Of a stretch of DNA of 20,780 bases, positions 14,881 to 20,780 are shown in pieces. Source of the DNA: Desulfobacterales bacterium (GTDB lineage: Bacteria > Desulfobacterota > Desulfobulbia > Desulfobulbales > Desulfocapsaceae); assembly GCA_013042695.1 (NCBI GenBank), contig JABDPQ010000713.1:1-20780 (forward strand), in the 5' to 3' direction. A program made the translations under genes and the position numbers. Under the pieces are notes generated by a model, which was not told where the DNA came from, did not search any database, and saw only the letters and a list, made by a program, of their open reading frames with translations. The stretch's first letter is position 1. Each line of letters begins with the position of its first letter.

Positions 14881-15393
14881 ATGGATCCGGATAGCAGCAC
14901 AAAACAATCCAAACTCGTTGCTGTACTTCGTGAAGGAGTCGCTATCGTTCAGATGGTCCTTTTCAAAGAGTTGAAACAACATCTAAAAAAAGACCATCCT
15001 CAGATGGATGAAGCTCAGAGATCTATGCTCGCCGGTGCTATCACCAATGAGCTCTTCGGCACACCGAACCCTGATCCCAAATTCATGCAGTTCTTACAAG
15101 AAAACAAGGCGATTATCGAACAGGAAATGCTTGGACTGGCAGCAAACCTCTCCGAGCTCCGCCGTTATATAACTGATGCGCTTCGAGTGCAGGTACTTTG
15201 CGACAATCAGGAAGGTAAGGATTGTACCGATGTACTCACGTATGCAGACAAACTTGGCATTCTGCTCAGAGAACGGGATATCCCTCTGCCTTCAACTTTT
15301 ATGACATTGGTGCGAGGGCTTGGAGAGTTACATCAGTTAATCACCGCCCCAGTTTGGATATCACCTGAAGAGGACCAGAGCCTGGTGCACTGA
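14881..15393 (+). CDS. Protein of unknown function, coupled to the DUF493 gene
   Basis: A 170-residue, predominantly helical soluble protein with no signal peptide or membrane segment. I do not recognise the family. Visible features: an N-terminal helix (LREGVAIVQMVLFKELKQHL), a MLAGAITNELFG segment followed by TPNPDPKFMQFLQEN, a central amphipathic region (MLGLAANLSELRRYITDAL), two cysteines (C107 in VLCDN and C114 in KDCTD), and an Ile/Leu-rich end. The ATG follows the DUF493 stop with no gap, arguing for joint expression and perhaps a shared complex. It ends 5 bases from the convergent pabB-pabC gene. Base composition looks like its neighbours, so there is no sign of recent transfer. Confidence 0.75.
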   Translation: MDPDSSTKQSKLVAVLREGVAIVQMVLFKELKQHLKKDHPQMDEAQRSMLAGAITNELFGTPNPDPKFMQFLQENKAIIEQEMLGLAANLSELRRYITDALRVQVLCDNQEGKDCTDVLTYADKLGILLRERDIPLPSTFMTLVRGLGELHQLITAPVWISPEEDQSLVH

Positions 15394-15398
15394 AAACG

Positions 15399-17303
15399 CT
15401 AGTGTTTTTGTAATTGAGCTGGCAGAACGCCCCTTACTGAATTGCAGACAAATAGGTGCTCTGCCTGAATGATATCTTCTTTATACAATATCCGTTCTCT
15501 AGGCTGAAACGGCCTATCGACCGACAAGAGCTGCTTTCTCATAATACCATCGAGCAATCCACTCATACGCGGCGGAGTATAGTAACATCCGTCTTTTACG
15601 ATAAAGATATTGGTGATACATCCCTCAGTTATCTCATCCCGGCCGTTACAGAACAATACGTCAAACAACCCCATCGAGCGGGCCTTCTCATAAGCCTGAT
15701 CATAAAGTTGTCTCATGGTGGTTTTGTGAAAAACCCATGGTGTCGAAGAATCAATCTTCTGATCAGCAAAATCGATTAATACCGGTTTAGCGTGATACTC
15801 TGAAGGTTTCTCCGGCAACTCAAATGCTCCTGGACTCGCACAATTGCTGCTTGAGATATGAAGCTTGCCATTACCTGACAGGGTTAATCTTATCCGGCTG
15901 TAATCATGCTGTTTCAACCCGTTTAAATACTGCTGCAATTCCGTCTCAATGCGGAATCTGTTGAAAGAAAAATTAAAATAGTAGGCAGAATCTTGCAGTC
16001 TATCCAGGTGATCTTTAAGATAGATGATCCCTTTCTCAGGATGATAAAGTGCTGTCTCTATAAGATCAAATTTTGGCAGCGGACTGGTTAAGAACCTGGC
16101 TTTTAATAAACATTCCTGCCATTCCGTCTCAGGCGATGAGTCGGCTACAATCCCTGAACCAATCCCCATTTCACCCTGCATGCCACTGAGAACAATCGTT
16201 CTTATCGGCACATTAAAAATCGCTCGGCGATCTGGTGAAAAATACCCTATTGCTCCGGTATAAACTCCACGAGGTTCCTTTTCCAGCTCATCGATAATTT
16301 CCATCGTTCTGATTTTTGGAGCTCCGGTGACGGAACCACACGGAAAAAGAGAATTCAATACCTCAGAAATCTGCATCCTGCTGGACTTATTCCGTTTGGC
16401 AACGATTGAAGAAGTCATCTGAAACACAGAACGATATCGTTCTATATCAAACAGGGAGTCAACCTTAACAGTGCCACCGCCAGTTGCATCCACAAGCCGT
16501 GACAGATCGTTTCTCAATAAATCAACAATCATCACGTTTTCGCTCCTGTTTTTTACATCAGATTGCAGAAACGTCGCATGCCGCAGATCTTCCGCAACTG
16601 TCCTGCCTCGTTTCATTGTGCCTTTCATCGGCCGAGCGACAATTTCTCCATTATTGATCCGGAAAAACAATTCAGGCGAAAAAGAGAGTATATAATCTTC
16701 TCCATTGCGGATACAACAGCCATAAGGGACAGGTTGGCTGTGCCTCAAATCTTGATAAAATGCTGTTATTGATCCAACGAATTCAAAGAAAAATTTAAAC
16801 GTATAATTTACCTGATACGTATCTCCTGCGGCTATGTAGTCAAGTATTGCAGTAATTGCTTGGCAGTAGTCCTCCCGATCCAGATTGGGCTGCAAGTTGG
16901 CAAGCCGATACGAGCCATTCGAACTTGTTTCTCTCTCAGGGACAGAATATTTATCCTCTGATGCCCGATGTTTAATTACCTTAGGAGCTTGATATGCCCC
17001 AAAGTCAGCAAGAAGATTATCTCTTTGGTTATAAGTATCTTCTCTTGGAACATGCAGGAATTCATAAGCAAACCAGCCAGCCAGATAGTATCCTTCATCC
17101 AGACATCGGGTTAACTGACCATAATACTCATCCCGGTCCTCTCCCTGGCGAAACTGAAGTTGTTTGACTGGTTGTGTAAACAACAGAGACTGCTGATTGT
17201 CCTCATCGATTTCGGCTGTGTCGAGAAAAACATAGCGATCGTGATCCGCTAAACTGTCAAGCAAAGCTGAGACCTGAGCGTCTGAAAGTTTGTTATTTAC
17301 CAT
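15399..17303 (-). CDS. pabB: Fused aminodeoxychorismate synthase component I (PabB) and aminodeoxychorismate lyase (PabC)
   Basis: A 634-residue bifunctional enzyme making p-aminobenzoate for folate. Residues about 1-405 are the chorismate-binding PabB part: YIAAGDTYQVN, SFSPELFFR, PMKGT (225-229), FPCGSVTGAPK (320-330), and GIGSGIVADSSPETEW. K227 in PMKGT is the lysine typical of PabB, where anthranilate synthase has Ala. Residues about 411-634 are a class IV aminotransferase-fold lyase: FDLIETALY, the PLP lysine K527 in FHKTTMRQLYD, EGCITNIFI, and TPPRMSGLLDGIMRK. PabB-PabC fusions of this length are a known arrangement. The amidotransferase PabA is not in the window. A short imperfect dyad lies just upstream of the ATG (17314-17326). 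The RBS is weak. Confidence 0.95.
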   Translation of the reverse strand: MVNNKLSDAQVSALLDSLADHDRYVFLDTAEIDEDNQQSLLFTQPVKQLQFRQGEDRDEYYGQLTRCLDEGYYLAGWFAYEFLHVPREDTYNQRDNLLADFGAYQAPKVIKHRASEDKYSVPERETSSNGSYRLANLQPNLDREDYCQAITAILDYIAAGDTYQVNYTFKFFFEFVGSITAFYQDLRHSQPVPYGCCIRNGEDYILSFSPELFFRINNGEIVARPMKGTMKRGRTVAEDLRHATFLQSDVKNRSENVMIVDLLRNDLSRLVDATGGGTVKVDSLFDIERYRSVFQMTSSIVAKRNKSSRMQISEVLNSLFPCGSVTGAPKIRTMEIIDELEKEPRGVYTGAIGYFSPDRRAIFNVPIRTIVLSGMQGEMGIGSGIVADSSPETEWQECLLKARFLTSPLPKFDLIETALYHPEKGIIYLKDHLDRLQDSAYYFNFSFNRFRIETELQQYLNGLKQHDYSRIRLTLSGNGKLHISSSNCASPGAFELPEKPSEYHAKPVLIDFADQKIDSSTPWVFHKTTMRQLYDQAYEKARSMGLFDVLFCNGRDEITEGCITNIFIVKDGCYYTPPRMSGLLDGIMRKQLLSVDRPFQPRERILYKEDIIQAEHLFVCNSVRGVLPAQLQKH

Positions 17304-17439
17304 ACACCGCTGTACACGTACCGTGTGTATTTGAAGTTCATGGATATCAAATTTTTACGGAAACTAGGGAAATATAGTACGTTATTTTTCACCAACAAAA
17401 TATCACAATCTGCAGAGATGTATAAGAAAAATTATAACT

Positions 17440-17581
17440 GAGCCTTTTGCAAAATGATGATTTTCGTTCAAAGTCAAACCATGCGAAAAATTATTACCGC
17501 AGGCATATAATCGATATTCCGAGGATAAAAATTTAAGCATAACGTAGTGGTTGAACGGAAAGGGCGCTTTGCACGTGGCTC
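17440..17581. mobile_element. MITE-like element with imperfect terminal inverted repeats
   Basis: The left end (17440-17471, beginning GAGCCTTTTGCAAAA) and the reverse complement of the right end (17551-17581, beginning GAGCCACGTGCAAAG) align over 31-32 bases with about 22 identities. Shared blocks, in order: GAGCC, TGCAAA, and TTTnCGTTCAA (10 of 11). The element is about 142 bases and has no coding capacity, the size and layout of a miniature inverted-repeat transposable element. ATAA flanks both ends (17434-17437 and 17583-17586), possibly a 4-bp target duplication, but this is AT-rich and weak. No other copy is in the window. It could also be a decayed IS or a structured RNA region. Confidence 0.45.
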
Positions 17582-17670
17582 GATAAAACAATCGCCCGGT
17601 TTCAACCTCGTTTCAGTGTAGATATCTTGAGGCATCAAAATAATAGGTGATCACACCGATACCCGTAAAC

Positions 17671-17704
17671 GAGAAAGGGCTGCGAAGAGAATTCTCCGCA
17701 GCCC
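17671..17704 (-). terminator. Intrinsic terminator of the YkgJ-like gene
   Basis: GGGCTGCG (17677-17684) and CGCAGCCC (17697-17704) are perfect 8-bp, GC-rich arms around a 12-base loop that contains GAATTC. On the minus strand, TTTCTCGTTT follows. It lies about 30 bases after the stop codon of the gene at 17735-18682. The T-tract is interrupted, but the stem is strong. Confidence 0.75.
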
Positions 17705-17734
17705 CAATATAAATGAAAAGGAGAGCCTTTCAAC

Positions 17735-18682
17735 TCATTTCTTTTCACTCATTGCCGCTTTAAGATCTTCATAATCTTTAACCGCACTGATTACCGCATC
17801 GTCCTGACGTTCTTTTATCTCTTGCACTTTCTCTTTGATCTTTTTGTCTTTTACCTTCAATGTTGACATCTGAGCGCCAAACAACGTATTTGCCAGATAA
17901 TCGAAGGAGAAAAACATTAATTCAACATCATCCTCACGAATTTTTTCAATAGTGGCAGGATCGATATCGTATGTTTGGAGAAAAGAACTTTCAAAAACAA
18001 ATTTGCGGAAATGAGCAAGATCAGTTGAAGCCATGAAGAACATGCGTTTAGCCTGTTCTGAAAGCGTCGCTTGGTGACCGTATGATTTTCGTCGCATAAT
18101 CAATCGGAGCCACTTTTTGTTCATATCGTCTCTGACATCAACTCCCTGATCAGCTCGCCATTCACCGACAGTCCATTCCTTATCTTCATAATGGCCTTTG
18201 CAGTAATCTTCTTTGACCAGAAAAAAGAATCTCTCTTCCTCTGAGACGAGTTCATTTCCCTTGGTATCTTTACTGCCGCCTTCGCGAAAATCAGCCATGC
18301 CAACAGGGTAATAGCGACAGGCCGATGGTCGGTCAGTATATACCGTACACCCATCAGGAGTGACGAAAGGACACTTATTATCATCCTCTCTCATTTTGAT
18401 CATGACACCAGGCATATCGGTTTTTTCCAGATAAGTCGGCATGGTGTATTTCTGCAGAAACTCATGTGGTTGTATCTGCAGCCTCTTGGTCAGGATGAGG
18501 ATATCATATGGTGTCAAAATTATTTTAATATTCCCGCAACAGGCGGTGAAGCAGCTCACCCCCGGATGACAGCGAAATTTGAGCTTACTGTCTAAGCTCA
18601 GTTTAACTGGTTGAATATTAGATGGGTTTCTTTCTTTGCCAAAGAGCGTTTTCGCTTTGGCGTTCATGTCCTTTTCACTCAT
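17735..18682 (-). CDS. YkgJ-family zinc/iron-chelating cysteine-cluster protein
   Basis: A 315-residue soluble protein. The N-terminal 130 residues carry the YkgJ cysteine cluster: C38, C44, C48-C49 (FTACCG), C104 (DNKCPFV), C112 (DGCTVY) and C122 in RPSACRYYP. The family is thought to bind Zn or Fe-S; its role is unsettled. The C-terminal half (about 140-315) is an extension beyond the core. It has a further Cys (EDYCKGHYE), a DVELMFFSFDYLANTLFG helix and a charged Lys/Glu coiled-coil tail (KVKDKKIKEKVQEIKERQ). AAAGG 7 bases before ATG 18682 supports the start. It appears monocistronic, with its own terminator. Confidence 0.88.
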   Translation of the reverse strand: MSEKDMNAKAKTLFGKERNPSNIQPVKLSLDSKLKFRCHPGVSCFTACCGNIKIILTPYDILILTKRLQIQPHEFLQKYTMPTYLEKTDMPGVMIKMREDDNKCPFVTPDGCTVYTDRPSACRYYPVGMADFREGGSKDTKGNELVSEEERFFFLVKEDYCKGHYEDKEWTVGEWRADQGVDVRDDMNKKWLRLIMRRKSYGHQATLSEQAKRMFFMASTDLAHFRKFVFESSFLQTYDIDPATIEKIREDDVELMFFSFDYLANTLFGAQMSTLKVKDKKIKEKVQEIKERQDDAVISAVKDYEDLKAAMSEKK

Positions 18683-18993
18683 TTTGTAACCTTTACTTTA
18701 TACGGTTGAACTATCACACCGTGGCACTTTAGCGCCACACGCACAGCCTTTTATACTAAACTGTCAGACTCTGGCTGTCAAACGACATCTCCTTTATCCA
18801 ACAGCAATTTATGATTATTTTTTTTAATTTGAATGAAAACAATGTAATATAATTAATATACCCGATGAAGAGGCCTTATCTCTTGCAGTTTTACCTAAAT
18901 ATGCGTATAAGTTGCCTTCAAAAAAGAAGGACTTTTCAGTCGGAAAGCGGATATTTTGGAGTCTTATACTAAACGTAGAACAAGGTTTACCAT
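18683..18993. other. Divergent spacer between the YkgJ-like gene and the small gene
   Basis: About 310 AT-rich bases. It contains a short dyad GTGGC/GCCAC (18721-18725 and 18734-18738), an A/T-rich stretch at about 18813-18860, and a stem formed by AAGT-TG-CCTTC and GAAGG-ACTT (18910-18934, with a 2-base bulge and an A-rich loop) about 60 bases before the small gene. No gene and no clean promoter is visible. Confidence 0.5.
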
Positions 18994-19188
18994 ATGAAAT
19001 TGTTTGTTCGGCCGCTTGATCTCACCAGTGTCAATAAAATTGTGTACCATCTGCCAGATGGACCTTCTCTTTCGCTGAATATAGATGGTATCGAAGAATT
19101 CATTGACCTGGAACTGGAAGTTGGCCATTATTGTGACACTTCTGATATCGATGGTACCCTTCATTTTTTCCCCAAGGGTAATGCTTAA
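18994..19188 (+). CDS. Small protein of unknown function
   Basis: A 64-residue acidic soluble protein. It shows alternating hydrophobic strands (KLFVRPLDL, KIVYHLPDG, LSLNID, LELEVGHYC), suggesting a small beta fold, and one cysteine. AAGG about 8-9 bases upstream of the ATG supports translation. It stands alone, 75 bases before the PHP-domain gene on the same strand. I do not recognise a family; the hydrophobic pattern and the RBS make it more likely real than not. Confidence 0.55.
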   Translation: MKLFVRPLDLTSVNKIVYHLPDGPSLSLNIDGIEEFIDLELEVGHYCDTSDIDGTLHFFPKGNA

Positions 19189-19262
19189 TCAACACTCCCG
19201 TGTTCCTCCCCTGCATCTCTTTAAAACTCCCGCCTCATCTTTCATTATAATTATCAGCTGCT

Positions 19263-20054
19263 ATGATTATTGACATCTCAGCCGATAGGCATATCCATAC
19301 GAGTCTTTGTCGACATGCAACGGGGACCATGGAAGACTATGTAATCAGTGCTGTTACCAAAGGTTTTAAAAAAATCACTTTCATGGAGCATATGGAGGAA
19401 GGAATTGACTATTTTGAACGAACCTGGCTAAGAGAAGAGGATTTCGACTATTATTTTGCAGAAGGTGAACGGCTCAGAGAAATATACGGTGATAAGCTAA
19501 CAATTGATCTTGGCGTTGAAGTAGGCTTCAATCCACACGCATATGATAGGTTGCTCAAGCGCCTCGAGAAAAGAACATGGGACCAAATCGGCTTATCATA
19601 CCACTTCTGCAAGCTGCCAGGATTTGAGATGCACCTTAATCTTCTCAGTCGAAAGAAGAAAAATATTATTAGCATAGACCATTATGGTGCCGACAAACTA
19701 CTCAGTCACTATTTTGACACACTCACCAATGCGGTCTCTATTATTCCAGCAAACATCCTGTGCCATCTCGATGCCGGTTTAAGACACCAGCCGAATTTAC
19801 AATTGACGCCTCACCACCACGAGCAAATAGAGCGCTTGCTTGAAGAAATGAAACTGGCCGGTATGGCGCTCGAAATCAACACCTCTGGATTTGCACAGCG
19901 TAATGAGCCGTTTCCTCGCTATGTTACGATTATCAAGGCGATTAAGATGGGCATCCCACTGCTGGCTGGCTCAGATGCTCATCAACCAGAAGACATCGGA
20001 AGGTTTTTTGACACACTTGCCCATCAGCTCAATTCATACAGGCGGCCCGAATAG
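19263..20054 (+). CDS. PHP-domain phosphoesterase, histidinol-phosphatase-like (HisK/HisJ type)
   Basis: A 263-residue PHP-domain metalloenzyme. Metal ligands seen in order: H10-x-H12 (DRHIHTS), H18, E42-H43 (MEHMEE), E86 (GVEVGF), H114 (LSYHF), H168 and D170 (CHLDAG), and D238-x-H240 (GSDAHQPEDIGR). This full set and the length fit the family that hydrolyses histidinol phosphate. Other substrates are possible because PHP proteins are diverse and no his genes are nearby. No good RBS is seen before ATG 19263. It ends 3 bases from the convergent oxidoreductase gene. Confidence 0.85.
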   Translation: MIIDISADRHIHTSLCRHATGTMEDYVISAVTKGFKKITFMEHMEEGIDYFERTWLREEDFDYYFAEGERLREIYGDKLTIDLGVEVGFNPHAYDRLLKRLEKRTWDQIGLSYHFCKLPGFEMHLNLLSRKKKNIISIDHYGADKLLSHYFDTLTNAVSIIPANILCHLDAGLRHQPNLQLTPHHHEQIERLLEEMKLAGMALEINTSGFAQRNEPFPRYVTIIKAIKMGIPLLAGSDAHQPEDIGRFFDTLAHQLNSYRRPE

Positions 20055-20057
20055 CGA

Positions 20058-20780
20058 TTACCTGGTGCTCTGGGGCAGCCAACTGATATTCATTCGTCGC
20101 ACGACATTAATACCACCGGCAAGCACAAAGCTGTTATCGTATCCTTCATAATCAAGAAATCGCTGTATTTCATAGGAACGTGAACCGGCATTACAGATAA
20201 TGATCATCGTCTTGTCCTCAGGCAGTTCTCGATAGCGGTCACGTATCTCATTGTAGGGCAGAGAAATCCACCGATCAGACCCGAATTTTTCAACATACGG
20301 TGCAGCCTGCTTAACATGTCGAACATCGAGCATCACCCAGTCAGGCTGACTTGACATATCCTCCATGTAAGCAAAATACTCCCGGATATCAATTTTCCGC
20401 AACCGATGATCACAGAGGTTCTCGGCGACATATGCCGCGGCATTAACAGAGTCGATGGCAGCAGAAAATGGCGGGGCATACGCCAGTTCTATATTGTTAA
20501 AATCCTCAATTGAACCACCTTCACATAGTAACGGGGCAGCGCCATTAATGCGCGCCAGTATACCATCCCCCATTGGCCCTACTCCCTGCAGCCCAAGTAC
20601 CTTTCTGGTTCTGCGGTCAAACACCAGCAAGAAGCAGGCCACGGCCTGTGTTGGAAAAAAATGAGCGCGATCAATTGGCGACGTCAAAGAAATATCAGCA
20701 TCGTAACCAGCTAAACGTGCAGCTGCGAGCGTAAGCCCGGCTGAACCGATACTCATATCGAAAGCCTTCATGATAAAACT
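20058..20780 (-). CDS. Pyridine nucleotide-disulfide oxidoreductase with C-terminal rhodanese domain (CoA-disulfide reductase type), 3' part
   Basis: Partial gene: the frame is open through the right edge, and the visible ATG at 20771 falls inside the dimerisation domain, so the FAD and NAD(P) domains lie outside. The first about 100 visible residues (KAFDMSIGSAGLT, then FLLVFDRRTRKVLGLQGVG) match the dimerisation domain of NADH oxidase/CoA-disulfide reductase proteins. The last about 110 residues form a rhodanese domain (WVMLDVRH, SLPYNEIRDRYRELP), with the active-site Cys in ICNAGSRSYE and the ending FVLAGGI. Such fusions handle CoA persulfide/polysulfide or disulfide reduction. The substrate here is unproven. 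The gene converges on the PHP gene with a 3-base gap. Confidence 0.88.
   Translation of the reverse strand, partial: SFIMKAFDMSIGSAGLTLAAARLAGYDADISLTSPIDRAHFFPTQAVACFLLVFDRRTRKVLGLQGVGPMGDGILARINGAAPLLCEGGSIEDFNNIELAYAPPFSAAIDSVNAAAYVAENLCDHRLRKIDIREYFAYMEDMSSQPDWVMLDVRHVKQAAPYVEKFGSDRWISLPYNEIRDRYRELPEDKTMIIICNAGSRSYEIQRFLDYEGYDNSFVLAGGINVVRRMNISWLPQSTR

Larger units (their letters stand above)
17304..17734. other. Intergenic spacer between pabB-pabC and the YkgJ-like gene
   Basis: About 430 bases with no convincing gene. It holds a possible minus-strand promoter for pabB (weak -35, then TATATT near 17376-17381), a roughly 142-bp element with imperfect terminal inverted repeats (17440-17581), a second foldback overlapping its right end, and the terminator at 17677-17704. 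A 62-codon minus-strand ORF overlaps the repeat element and is probably spurious. Confidence 0.6.

Noticed and set aside
15394..15408. AAAACG/TGTTTT dyad between the convergent genes
   Set aside because: It is six weak A-T-rich pairs with a wobble, too weak for a terminator.
5260..17303. folC and pabB-pabC as one folate gene cluster
   Set aside because: They are about 9 kb apart with unrelated genes on both strands between them, so they are not an operon.
17403..17591. 62-codon minus-strand ORF in the spacer
   Set aside because: It overlaps the inverted-repeat element, has no RBS, and its composition looks random.
1..20780. CRISPR arrays, tRNA or rRNA genes, prophage or toxin-antitoxin modules
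   Set aside because: I looked for regular repeats, cloverleaf-like sequences and typical gene sets and found none.

Overview
The window looks like chromosomal DNA from a Gram-negative, anaerobe-type bacterium, most likely Desulfobacterota (Desulfobulbales-like). This is an inference from protein style and gene content: a class III PHA synthase pair, a PAS hybrid kinase with a Cys cluster, tandem GAF proteins, a YkgJ protein and a CoA-disulfide-reductase/rhodanese fusion. No rRNA, tRNA, CRISPR array, prophage or complete insertion sequence is visible. Gene density is high, with several tail-to-tail gene pairs that overlap or nearly touch.

Region 1 (about 120-3772, + strand) is a polyhydroxyalkanoate (PHA) granule cluster: a small coiled-coil phasin/PhaE-like protein, a short-chain dehydrogenase, PhaE, and a class III PhaC with a Lys/Ala-rich C-terminal tail. 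Inverted repeats lie in the gap after the phasin-like gene and just before the phaC ribosome binding site. A tandem-GAF protein (3852-4901) follows in the same direction.

Region 2 (4979-8801, - strand) runs UvrD/PcrA-type helicase, then folC, then a small HNH protein whose start codon overlaps the folC stop. Upstream of the helicase, on the + strand, there is a near-consensus sigma70 promoter, then a candidate 19-codon ORF containing a perfect 8-bp hairpin, then a conserved gene of unknown function (9115-9519).

Region 3 (9520-14454) holds a soluble diguanylate cyclase (-), a 420-bp divergent spacer with a possible operator, a GH3 NagZ-like glycosidase (+) overlapping a tandem-TM2 membrane protein (+), and a convergent hybrid histidine kinase (-).

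Region 4 (14596-17303) has a two-gene + strand unit (DUF493/YbeD family plus an unknown 170-residue protein) facing a fused PabB-PabC gene for p-aminobenzoate synthesis. With folC, this gives two unlinked folate-pathway loci in the window.

Region 5 (17304-20780) has a spacer with a roughly 142-bp MITE-like inverted repeat and a terminator, a YkgJ-type cysteine-cluster protein (-), a small unknown gene (+), a PHP-domain phosphoesterase (+), and the 3' part of a pyridine-nucleotide-disulfide oxidoreductase/rhodanese gene (-) cut by the right edge.

The window is mostly recognisable genes. I do not see a clearly new multi-gene system. The best leads are the promoter/small-ORF/hairpin leader at 8845-9029, the MITE-like repeat, the structured phaC leader with the tailed synthase, and the unknown gene coupled to DUF493.
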